From Roseimicrobium gellanilyticum (GTDB lineage: Bacteria; Verrucomicrobiota; Verrucomicrobiia; Verrucomicrobiales; Verrucomicrobiaceae): 64,000 bases of DNA. Both the position numbers and the translations under genes were made by a program. Under the pieces are notes generated by a model. It made no database searches, was not told where the DNA came from, and saw only the letters and a program-made list of their open reading frames with translations. Below are positions 10,801 through 17,759 of the stretch, piece by piece. Within the stretch, counting starts at the first letter, position 1. The number at the start of each line of letters is the position of its first letter. The stretch covers positions 620,001 through 684,000 of the forward strand of contig NZ_QNRR01000001.1 in the NCBI RefSeq assembly GCF_003315205.1. The letters are read 5' to 3'.

Positions 10801-11237
10801 ACTACTCCAGCTCGGATCCTGCCTTCGCGGATCGCTATGAGGCGTTTGAGCATTACGAGAAGGTGAATCTCGGCGAGGTAGCACTGGAGGGCGGCTGGAG
10901 GGTTTATTCCAGTGGGGCTGGTATTGCCACGCGCTTGATCATGCAGTGCTTCCTCGGCATTCGCGTGGAGAAGAATTCGATGGTAGTGGATGCTGTGATG
11001 CCCGCTTCTTTGGACGGGCTGCAGGCAAGACTGCAATTGTATGGTCGCTCCTTGGTGGTGCTCTATCGCGTGGGGAGTAAGGGCTGCGGGGTGATGTCCG
11101 TGGAGGTGAATGGAACCGTGTTGGACTTCACTCGTGAGCCAAATCCCTACCGTCCGGGAGCTGTCCGCATTCCGCTTGGTTCGTTCACCAGTCAACTGAC
11201 GGGAGATGGTGACAGGCTGGCCATCGTGCTAGGCTAG
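7866..11237 (+). CDS. GH94-type glycoside phosphorylase (NdvB/cellobiose phosphorylase-like)
   Basis: The protein has 1123 residues with no signal peptide. The ATG at 7866 overlaps the ABC gene stop (ATGA), which is why it is preferred over an earlier in-frame start at 7797. N-terminal beta-rich domains precede an (alpha/alpha)6 barrel with YSGGGWGTRD near residues 632-641 and GHGDWND at 763-769; the latter motif carries the general-acid Asp in GH94 phosphorylases. The length resembles 1,2-beta-oligoglucan phosphorylases more than the ~800-residue cellobiose enzymes. GH94 enzymes cleave or make beta-glucosidic bonds with phosphate or glucose 1-phosphate, usually in the cytosol. The substrate here is not determinable by eye. 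The coupled ABC gene suggests transport or sensing of the same glycan (inference). Confidence 0.82.
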   Translation: MTPTPSSVTFPFRAASPSGLSVELNANGSIRRIDHGDIMINLFLGNEAEGGPANIFLRLHGESTTVIPLIGPCSSASYRFEERGMTASGRWGDLTFRLRLVLAESSPAWFWHVEVENHGMKEVACDLVYVQDIALAHYGAIRLNEYYVSQYLDHTALDHASKGVAVASRQNQSMGGRCPWTVIGSLGWGVSYATDALQSYGFSRRTGAELAGLAADLPGKRLQHEHSMVGIQDERFVLQPGANARRGFFSWFESNKSEATSPKDRRFIESALTLPESACPPWPADATDSMPACGLFASAPFLEAVELAEDDINAFVGPERRDAEYDRGHLLSFFTGKHSHVVLKRKELQVLRPHGHLLRTGGVLTPDESALASTAWMGGVFHSMVTQGHVSINRFLSTCHTYLGLFRSHGQRIFIELEGEWVLLGVPSAFEMRPGFCRWWYKHRAGVVEVTSVAPDDRHELLLSVTVLAGAPARLLISHHIAMNGDDGSSSVSAQYKVKDRAAFVRAIPESDVGRRFPEGEFVIKPSQGTQVEGIGGDEMLFADGVSRKQPFLCFATAPALSVAFSIEGRLVPESHEHGGGFWDSIGAGLKIEAPSAGEHAARASQLAEIFPWFIHNALVHYLSPRGLEQYSGGGWGTRDVCQGPVELLLALGRFEPVRDLLCRVFRQQNADGDWPQWFMFFDRERGIRPGDSHGDIVYWPLVALAQYLSATGDADLLEERLPFFHPEGDVAAETCTVAGHVERALDLIQRRVIPGTRLAAYGHGDWNDSLQPAKPDMRERLCSAWTVTLNYQTLVALANAFRTLGDTVRAKEFEAMASAVLDEFQHTLIVDDVVAGLAYFHEGGRTDYLLHPGDEATGLSYSLLPMIHAIINDMFAPQQAAAHLELIRRHLLGPDGAHLFDRPLAYRGGIQTYFQRAESASYFGREIGIMYTHAHLRYCEALARYGDAEAFFHALCQANPIAIRQIVPSAGLRQANCYYSSSDPAFADRYEAFEHYEKVNLGEVALEGGWRVYSSGAGIATRLIMQCFLGIRVEKNSMVVDAVMPASLDGLQARLQLYGRSLVVLYRVGSKGCGVMSVEVNGTVLDFTREPNPYRPGAVRIPLGSFTSQLTGDGDRLAIVLG

Positions 11238-14200
11238 CACCGTGCTGGAACCAAGTTGCAGCTCTGCCACGAAGGGCAGAGCCGTGACGCGGACAATTGT
11301 CGCGCCGCTCTCGTATGGCTGCTTTGCGCCATCGGCTGTCACTGAGGCGATGATCTGTTTCCCGATGGGCAACGGTGGTGCGATGAACAACCCACCCGGC
11401 GGCATCGTGAGTGAGCCACGAATCTCCACATAGATGGCATCATCGTTTCGAGTCGCGATGCAGAATGCCAGGTCACCAAATCGCGTGGGGAGACCTTGCA
11501 CAGCGAATCCATCCTCCTGTGAAATCCACGCCCAGGGCATGCCGGCGGCGAGCACCAGAGAGGCAGTGGCTTCACGCTCGGAGGCTACCATGGATGCTAC
11601 TGCCAGCAGATATTCCGCAGCAATCCAAGTGTGAGGCACATCGCCAAGGTGGCCGGGTGAACGCGGATCACGCCACGTGATTTCCGGCCATTGATTCCAC
11701 TCCAGCGGACGGCGATCCGACAGGAAGAAGGTCAGCAGTTCGTTTGCCTCATCGCGCCGGCCCAACCGCACGAATGCGCCGATGATGCGGATCTCGTAGG
11801 CGGTGTAGTTGTTCCACGGCATTTCACCGCGATGCTTGCGGTGGAATCCGTCGATGTAGGTGTCCAGCATCGCGTGAAGGGGCTCACGAGGCAAGGCATC
11901 CGCAAAGTCCAGCATGGCAATCGCATTGGACGTCGCGGTGGGGTCGAAGTCCGCCCACTCCACCGAACCGGGGATGTACGCGAGACTCTTTTCTGCAATG
12001 ACCTTCTGAAGCGAGTGTGCGATGTCTTCCTGGAATGCTGCCGCCTCATGCCGCCACCGTGTGGCGTCTGCAGGTTGTCCCGCTTGTTCTGCTAGATCTG
12101 CCGCTGCCTCAAGTCCACGCACTCCCCAGAAGTCATCCCAGTAGGAGTGCACGGGGTGGGCGAGGTAGCCTTCATGGCTTGCGGACTCCGGCAGCAGGCC
12201 ATAGCAGGCGGCGAGATCTCCGGACTTGTATTGCGTCGTCTGCCGTTCAGACCGAATCGTGATGAGATAGTCTGCGGCCTTGCGGATGTGAGGCAGCATA
12301 CGTTGCAGGAAGCCGGGATCAGCGGCGTTGCGGAAGTCTTCCCGCAAACCCCACAGGAATTGTCCGTGGCTGTCGTGCTCCACCAACCAGTCGACACCGT
12401 CGCGGTCCACCACACAGGGCACAAAGCCGTCTTCGCGCTGGAAGGGAGCATACCATTCCAGAAACACGCGAAGGGCTTGTGGAAGCCCGGCCTTGGCCAG
12501 GGCCGCACCCATGATCACACAATCACGGACCCATGAGCGGGTATAGCGTCGCGGACCTGGCTGGATGGCAGGACCATCGCGATTGATCAAGATGTGTCCC
12601 GCGGCTGTGCGGAAACAATCAAAGACCATGCGCGTGTTCTCCGGCGCCTGCCAGGTCACTTTCCCCAATGTCTGACGCCAGTCCTCCACTGCGCGTGCGT
12701 AGGCATCCGTGCCGGCTGGGTTGGCCTTGTCGAAATAAGGGAAGGACACCGTGGCTTCGAGCACGGTCCCGCCGGTGGGGAAGTCCCATACCATCGCTCC
12801 ACCGATGTGCCCGCCTTCATCGCAGGCCAGCCGCCTTGGTGGCACTACACCTGCCTGGAGAAAGGAAGTCACGCCTCCTTCTTCGAAGCTGGCGGCTCCC
12901 ATTTCAGTGGGATGGGGAGTGCAGTTGAGAGGCCGGCCATCCACTCGCATGTCACCGCCGGTGCAGTCGATCTCATAGATCGGGCTCATGCCACCCAAAT
13001 TGCGGAATGCCTGCCACGGGGGATTCACCTGAAAGGGACGCACGGCGACGACCAGGCGGGTGCCTGGCTCCGCAGCGGGGCACTGCAGACGGTAGGTGAC
13101 GTGGAGAGTCAGAGTCTCTCTGTGGCCATCCACCCATGGCTGGATTTCGAGGCGCATTTCCCGGGCAGACCACGCTACGGCTGGCACGGGCACGCCGTCG
13201 GCGGCCATGGACAGTGAGGTATCGGCGTCAGCCCAGGAGAGCATGCCGTCCTGGGTGAGGATGAAGGGCTCCAGGGAAAAGCCCGCTTCATCCGTCTCCA
13301 CCATGCCCTCTTCATTGACCAAGGCACGGCGTCTTCCTTCGGGACTGCCAATGGGGGTCCAGTAGGATTGCTCCCGGTACCAGTAGCGTGGGAACATGCC
13401 GCGCGGGCATTCTGCGGCGACGTGATGGACAAACTCATTCGGTGTGCGTGAGAATGCGTCCGGCCTGAGCGAGACAGATTGGAGCGCCGCACAGGCGGAG
13501 TCCTTGAAGATGAGCCGCAGTTGGCTCGCCTCACTTCCGGGCATGGAGATGAAACTCCTGGCCCCCAGACCTGAGGTGGCCCGGTAGATGGAAGTCCAGC
13601 TTTCTCCATCGGTAGAGACTTCAACCCGATACGCCCTCGGTGGAAGTGAGTCTGGCCATGAGAGGACCAGCCCGCCGAAGCGTACTGGCTTGCCAAAGTC
13701 GATCCTGCACCACGGTTCTTTGTCTTCCGTACCCGCGCGCCAGATGGCCTGGGCATCTGCGTCCCAGATGTTGTCCGGAGCGTGCCCGGGCAGATGACTG
13801 GAGGCGCGGATCGACTTCGGTGCCAGGAGCGTCTGATCCGTCATGGAAGGACAAGAGAGCTCCAGTGTGCCCTTTCCTCCCGGTCCGGCGGCGATGGCAA
13901 TCTCGATCGCCTCGACATTGGATGGAGCGCCGCCTCCCGCAGGTCCCCAAGCGAAGGGGAACTCGCGTTCATTGAAACGGTAGTCCGTCCACTGCGATGG
14001 CAGTGCGAAATCCTGCCGCAGATGCCGCCACACATTGGCTCCTCCATCAGCAGCCACCTTGAATTCAAAATGGTTGGGCGGGCCGCTTCCGCGCAAACGG
14101 AAGCCGATGTCAAAGGTAGTGGGGAGGCTGAAAGAAAACGTGCGTCTTAGCACGACGAAGCCGCCGCCGCCGTGAAAGTCATAGTCCAGACGCAGGACGG

Positions 14201-14312
14201 TGGCGCCCTGCTCTGTACGAGGGGTGGAGAGTTCTCCTCTCGCCTGTCCAGAGGCAACGACTTGCCAGGAGCCAGCATCATCAAACAGGGAAAAGAACGG
14301 ATGTTCAGGCAT
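11229..14312 (-). CDS. F5/8C (discoidin) plus (alpha/alpha)6-barrel glycosidase-like protein
   Basis: The protein has 1027 residues. Residues ~1-160 form a beta-sandwich resembling a carbohydrate-binding module. Residues ~170-280 look like an F5/8 type C domain (ASSHLPGHAPDNIWDADAQ start, YRVEVSTDGESW core). The C-terminal ~450 residues form a helical barrel similar to GH15/GH63/amylo-1,6-glucosidase folds (RSWVRDCVIMGAAL, VEHDSHGQFLWGL, YWDDFWG, PWNNYTAYEI). There is no signal peptide at the chosen start, which is unusual for a discoidin-type protein, so it may be cytosolic or exported by another route. The gene converges on the GH94-type gene with a 9-base tail overlap. A role in the same glycan pathway is inferred; specificity unknown. 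Confidence 0.7.
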   Translation of the reverse strand: MPEHPFFSLFDDAGSWQVVASGQARGELSTPRTEQGATVLRLDYDFHGGGGFVVLRRTFSFSLPTTFDIGFRLRGSGPPNHFEFKVAADGGANVWRHLRQDFALPSQWTDYRFNEREFPFAWGPAGGGAPSNVEAIEIAIAAGPGGKGTLELSCPSMTDQTLLAPKSIRASSHLPGHAPDNIWDADAQAIWRAGTEDKEPWCRIDFGKPVRFGGLVLSWPDSLPPRAYRVEVSTDGESWTSIYRATSGLGARSFISMPGSEASQLRLIFKDSACAALQSVSLRPDAFSRTPNEFVHHVAAECPRGMFPRYWYREQSYWTPIGSPEGRRRALVNEEGMVETDEAGFSLEPFILTQDGMLSWADADTSLSMAADGVPVPAVAWSAREMRLEIQPWVDGHRETLTLHVTYRLQCPAAEPGTRLVVAVRPFQVNPPWQAFRNLGGMSPIYEIDCTGGDMRVDGRPLNCTPHPTEMGAASFEEGGVTSFLQAGVVPPRRLACDEGGHIGGAMVWDFPTGGTVLEATVSFPYFDKANPAGTDAYARAVEDWRQTLGKVTWQAPENTRMVFDCFRTAAGHILINRDGPAIQPGPRRYTRSWVRDCVIMGAALAKAGLPQALRVFLEWYAPFQREDGFVPCVVDRDGVDWLVEHDSHGQFLWGLREDFRNAADPGFLQRMLPHIRKAADYLITIRSERQTTQYKSGDLAACYGLLPESASHEGYLAHPVHSYWDDFWGVRGLEAAADLAEQAGQPADATRWRHEAAAFQEDIAHSLQKVIAEKSLAYIPGSVEWADFDPTATSNAIAMLDFADALPREPLHAMLDTYIDGFHRKHRGEMPWNNYTAYEIRIIGAFVRLGRRDEANELLTFFLSDRRPLEWNQWPEITWRDPRSPGHLGDVPHTWIAAEYLLAVASMVASEREATASLVLAAGMPWAWISQEDGFAVQGLPTRFGDLAFCIATRNDDAIYVEIRGSLTMPPGGLFIAPPLPIGKQIIASVTADGAKQPYESGATIVRVTALPFVAELQLGSSTVLA

Positions 14313-14410
14313 AGGAGGAAGCTACGCGGGACGTTGGTGAACAAGCGGAATACCGCCTCTCCGGTGCAGGCGTGCGCACCGGTTGGCACAGCCGTGTGTG
14401 TGACTCCTGC

Positions 14411-14824
14411 CTAGCGATAGTAGCGGAGGGTGCCGTAGCGAGGCCCGTGGATGTAGGGTCCGTACGCCCCATACCATCCCATAGCCATGGGGGTTGGCAT
14501 CAGCACGGCCTCCTCTTCGGCAGCGCTCTGTTGCATGAGCAGCCGCTGGTATTGCCGGAACTTCAATGTGTCTCCAACGAACGCTGTGCCGCGTTTCTCG
14601 TCCTTGTACATGTAGAAGGTCTTACCTTCCGCGGTGATTTGGTGCATCTTGTAGGCAGGCGCCGACGCGTACAGCTCCTCCTGTTTGGCACCTTTGGGAG
14701 TCACTTCAAAGAAACCGGCTGAGGAAAGCAGGTCTCGCGTACCCGATAATTCCGAACTGGCACAACCGATGAGGGTGATGGCCGCCAGCGTGGTTGCGGC
14801 GAGGGAGAAGAGTCGGGAGATCAT
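14411..14824 (-). CDS. Small lipoprotein of unknown function
   Basis: The protein has 137 residues from the ATG at 14824, which follows AGGAA at good spacing. An upstream in-frame start would add 29 residues with no signal character. The sequence MISRLFSLAATTLAAITLIGC ends in a lipobox (LIGC), so lipid attachment at the Cys is likely. The mature part is short and soluble with a Tyr/Gly/Pro-rich end (YGAYGPYIHGPRYGT). No family recognised. A CCTAGG palindrome lies ~120 bp upstream. Confidence 0.75.
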   Translation of the reverse strand: MISRLFSLAATTLAAITLIGCASSELSGTRDLLSSAGFFEVTPKGAKQEELYASAPAYKMHQITAEGKTFYMYKDEKRGTAFVGDTLKFRQYQRLLMQQSAAEEEAVLMPTPMAMGWYGAYGPYIHGPRYGTLRYYR

Positions 14825-14941
14825 GATTCCTGGTGTTGAGTGCGGCCTGGCGCCACGCAAGTCTGGTGAAGCTGCGCCATCAGTCACCCGGGGGTTGGCC
14901 TCACGGGCCATATTGTTGCTTGGCCCTCAGAGGGTCACCAG

Positions 14942-14957
14942 TAGGACCTAGGGCCTA
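14942..14957. promoter_or_regulatory. TAGGACCTAGGGCCTA near-palindrome
   Basis: This 16-bp inverted repeat has one mismatched pair and shares 11 bases (CCTAGGTCCTA, minus strand) with the site before the ABC gene. It lies ~120 bp upstream of the lipoprotein start at 14824, just beyond the terminator of the next gene. Confidence 0.35.
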
Positions 14958-14977
14958 TTGCTTGAAGCGCATCGAAC

Positions 14978-15006
14978 AAAAGACCCGCCCCACGGGCGGG
15001 TCTTTG
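14978..15006 (-). terminator. Rho-independent terminator
   Basis: A perfect 12-bp stem AAAGACCCGCCC (14979-14990) / GGGCGGGTCTTT (14994-15005) with a CAC loop lies 68 bp beyond the stop of the minus-strand secreted-protein gene at 15074. The A run on the plus strand gives a U tract in the minus-strand transcript. Confidence 0.8.
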
Positions 15007-15073
15007 TTGCCTTCTCGACCTGGAATGGTGACGTCGGAAGACGAGGAGCGCAGGCTTCCTCAAGTGCGCTTCC

Positions 15074-16624
15074 TCACTGTTTCATCCGCCGGCCGTAGCC
15101 AACAAACTGAAAGCCGCCCGTGTCCTGTTTTTTGCGCTCGAAGCGCAGCGCCTCACGCACGCTGGCATTCTCGTATTCTGCATCAGCCTCAATGACAAAA
15201 ATCATCACATCATCCTCAATGGTGAAGGAAGTGCCACTCTTGTCCGCCTTGAAGGACTTGATGGGCCCAAAAGCCTCGTTCGACTCGGTGATCTTGCGGA
15301 TGAAGTCCTGGCGGCTGGTGGTGGTAAAGGCAGCATCACTCATGAGTGCCGCGGCCTTGTCTATCTGCTGGGTCTGGACAAAGTGGATGAACTGCTTGGC
15401 TGTTTCAGCGCATTTGTCCAGATCCCCCTTCATCGTGGCAGACACGACGCCTTCATCGGTGGCATTGTCTTTCTCTTCCACCACGGCCATCCCGCCACTG
15501 TCTTCAAGCAGGGCATTGGCGTTCTTCGCCAGGTTCTTCAAGTCTTCCAGCCACTTGTTGAGATTCTGGTCCTGCTCTGCGGTGAAGGCTTGGTGATCGG
15601 CGAACGGGGGCTTGTTCCGCAGGACGAATTGCACGCTGGCGATGCCATTGGGAAAGTCCTTGTAACGCCACAGATTGAACTCCACCTGATCTCCCTCGCT
15701 AAGCACGAATGCGATGGTGGTGCCTTCGGGGCCGGATTCGATTTCCTTGGAGAAGGCATCGGGAAAGTCTTTCTTCACGTCTTCCAGAACGGCTCTGGCA
15801 ACCTTTTCGGCATTGCCATCCACGTGCTGCAGACGCAGGGCGACCAGCTTGCTGTAGCCCTTCCAGCTATCTCCTTCTCGCAGGTACTCGCGCAGCTGGC
15901 TCGTGCCTTTTCCAGGAGCACTCTGATTGCTCCTCAGGAGGTACTGCTCATCGCCAAACACGATGTCTTTTCCCAGAAGGGGACGGGCATGAGTCCAGGT
16001 TTCCGTACCCGCATTGTTGGAACGGCTGGTGGCCCAGACACCTTCAAACTTCTCGTCTTTGGGTACGAGAGCTGCCACTCCAATGCCTGCAACAGTGTCG
16101 CCGCTGGCAGCCACGAGGACTTTGCCATTACGCACTCCCACGCCCTCGTGACGACCGTCTTCGAGTTCCCAGACCACCTTGTAGATAGAAGGCCGCTCCT
16201 CCGTGAAAGTGACGGTGCCCTTCGCGCCTCCAGAGAGGGTTGCCTTTCCGGTAAAGTCGGAACCGCTCAATCTGAAGGTCGTTGATTCCGAGAGTTTGGC
16301 GGGCTTCATCCAGCGCCCGTGGATTCCGTCACCTTTGATTTCAAGGATGGAAACCAGAGCAAGGGGTTTGCCGCTATAGGCTGCCCCGACAGCCGAGTCC
16401 GTCTTGATGGCAACCCCGTCGGTGATTTCCTTGGCCTTTCCGAGGGTCCATTGCACCGTGGCTGTGTTGTTGGATACCTCCTTGATCACGACATGGCCGG
16501 AGTACTTGCCTTCGCCTTGGGGATTTTCCCCTTCAATATTGAATCTGACCTGCTCCAGCCCCTGAATAGACGGACAAACGCCAGCGAGGGAGAGGGCCAG
16601 CAAAAGGATGCTTCTTGTGCGCAT
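15074..16624 (-). CDS. Secreted protein of unknown function
   Basis: The protein has 516 residues. An N-terminal signal peptide (MRTRSILLLALSLAGVCPSIQG) precedes a beta-rich half (~25-330) with repeated Gly/Thr/Lys strands. An alpha/beta tail ends in a ~110-residue domain (~400-516: CAETAKQFIHFVQTQQIDKA, then FKADKSGTSFTIEDD) that looks like a small cystatin/NTF2-type fold. No enzyme motif was seen. Monocistronic, with its own terminator at 14978-15006. Likely periplasmic or extracellular. Confidence 0.75.
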   Translation of the reverse strand: MRTRSILLLALSLAGVCPSIQGLEQVRFNIEGENPQGEGKYSGHVVIKEVSNNTATVQWTLGKAKEITDGVAIKTDSAVGAAYSGKPLALVSILEIKGDGIHGRWMKPAKLSESTTFRLSGSDFTGKATLSGGAKGTVTFTEERPSIYKVVWELEDGRHEGVGVRNGKVLVAASGDTVAGIGVAALVPKDEKFEGVWATSRSNNAGTETWTHARPLLGKDIVFGDEQYLLRSNQSAPGKGTSQLREYLREGDSWKGYSKLVALRLQHVDGNAEKVARAVLEDVKKDFPDAFSKEIESGPEGTTIAFVLSEGDQVEFNLWRYKDFPNGIASVQFVLRNKPPFADHQAFTAEQDQNLNKWLEDLKNLAKNANALLEDSGGMAVVEEKDNATDEGVVSATMKGDLDKCAETAKQFIHFVQTQQIDKAAALMSDAAFTTTSRQDFIRKITESNEAFGPIKSFKADKSGTSFTIEDDVMIFVIEADAEYENASVREALRFERKKQDTGGFQFVGYGRRMKQ

Positions 16625-16831
16625 GAAAGGAAAAAGGTGATCGTGCGTCTACTTGGACCTGCCGTCAATACTCTCGTGAGCAGAATGGGAGGCGAAGAGG
16701 CTGAGGAGGCGGGAATGATGTGATGTGGTATGCGAGTGGCATTGCCTCACTGCAGCCTGAAATGCAATGGCGAGCTAAATTGCTCATTTTGAGCGTTGTT
16801 GACGCAATTTTGGGCAAGGCGTGCACCAAAT

Positions 16832-16846
16832 TTGAACGGTTGTTCA
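16832..16846. promoter_or_regulatory. Small inverted repeat TGAAC-N4-GTTCA in divergent intergenic region
   Basis: The 282-bp space between the divergent genes at 16624 and 16907 must hold both promoters. Its only clear structure is this 5+5 bp palindrome about 65 bp before the start at 16907. A TTGACG at 16799-16804 could be a -35 element but has no convincing -10 partner. Confidence 0.2.
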
Positions 16847-16906
16847 CGCCCCTCAGCTTGCGAGAAAAGCCATCGTTTTGTAATTTCTGTAACAATCATC
16901 ACCTCT

Positions 16907-17551
16907 ATGAGAACAATCGTTAGTGTCGTAATTGCTGTTGTGATGCTGGGCTTTCACCCTGTGAAAGCAGATTGCACGTTCGCCGGACCCGGGATTACGC
17001 CTGGATCCAAGAAGTGCACCTCCTTCCCTGCCGTGGTGGAAGTGGAAACTGAAGGCTGCTACAAGTTCATCTACCAGGGCTGTGAGGCCAAGGGGAACGT
17101 GGGCTCTGGTGGCGGCAGCGGCGGAAACGACAACGACGACAATCATCGCTGGGATGATGACGACGACGACGATGACGACAATGGTGGCGGCAGCGGCACC
17201 GGCCCTATTGAACTGGAAGCTTCCTGCAAGGACGACAAGCCTGCTCCGAAGTCCTGCAGCAGCAAGGTGTCCTACCCCAAGGTGGATGAGTTCAACAAGT
17301 CCCCGATCAAGAAGTGCGGATCGCAGCCGACCGAATTCAAGTGCAAGCCCACCGACACCAAGCCCATGAAGTGCAAGCTGAAGTTTGACTGCAAGGGAAA
17401 TGCACCCAAGCCCAATGGCTGCTTCAACGTTTGTGGCTCCATCCAGAAGGATCCGACCCCTCCGATTGGCAGCCTCGCCTTCGCGGTAGGTGACTACTCC
17501 CTCGGAGTTGGCACCAAGCCTCCCGGTACTGCGACCATCACTCGCGACTGA
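16907..17551 (+). CDS. Secreted Cys-rich, Asp-tract protein with a Kunitz-like half motif
   Basis: The protein has 214 residues from the ATG at 16907, chosen because it begins a clean signal peptide (MRTIVSVVIAVVMLGFHPVKA, then DC). Mature Cys residues 23, 37, 51 and 59 include CYKFIYQGCEAKGN, which matches the C-x7-C core of Kunitz/BPTI domains (BPTI: CQTFVYGGCRAKRN). The last two Kunitz cysteines are absent: a Gly-rich and Asp-rich low-complexity linker (about 66-96, including a run of nine Asp) follows instead. The second half carries eleven further Cys in Lys/Pro-rich sequence. A disulfide-rich extracellular protein with a possible metal-binding Asp tract is the safe description; true Kunitz homology is unproven. 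It precedes the HTTM gene on the same strand, but a terminator intervenes. Confidence 0.7.
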   Translation: MRTIVSVVIAVVMLGFHPVKADCTFAGPGITPGSKKCTSFPAVVEVETEGCYKFIYQGCEAKGNVGSGGGSGGNDNDDNHRWDDDDDDDDDNGGGSGTGPIELEASCKDDKPAPKSCSSKVSYPKVDEFNKSPIKKCGSQPTEFKCKPTDTKPMKCKLKFDCKGNAPKPNGCFNVCGSIQKDPTPPIGSLAFAVGDYSLGVGTKPPGTATITRD

Positions 17552-17570
17552 GATTTTTGAACTGACTCGA

Positions 17571-17606
17571 AACAGGCGACGGAGCGATCCGCCGCCTGTT
17601 TTTTTG
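17571..17606 (+). terminator. Rho-independent terminator
   Basis: The stem AACAGGCG (17571-17578) / CGCCTGTT (17593-17600) is extended by CGGA/TCCG around a GCGA loop and followed by a seven-base T run. It lies 20 bp after the stop of the Cys-rich protein gene. Confidence 0.85.
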
Positions 17607-17759
17607 TGGCCGGCTTCGCAGCCCCGCAGACGGATGTGGCTTGAGTGGAGCAACTGATGCATCCATATTTTCACGCGAAGCAGTGCGTCCGCGCGCGATC
17701 TGTGGTGGAAGCAATGATACCCACCCGCCAGTAAAGGGCAGCTGCTCCATCACTTTCCC

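Noticed and set aside
17100-17200. Short tandem GAC/GAT repeats resembling a CRISPR-like or microsatellite array
   Set aside because: They are codons of the Asp-rich linker of the secreted protein, in frame and without spacers.
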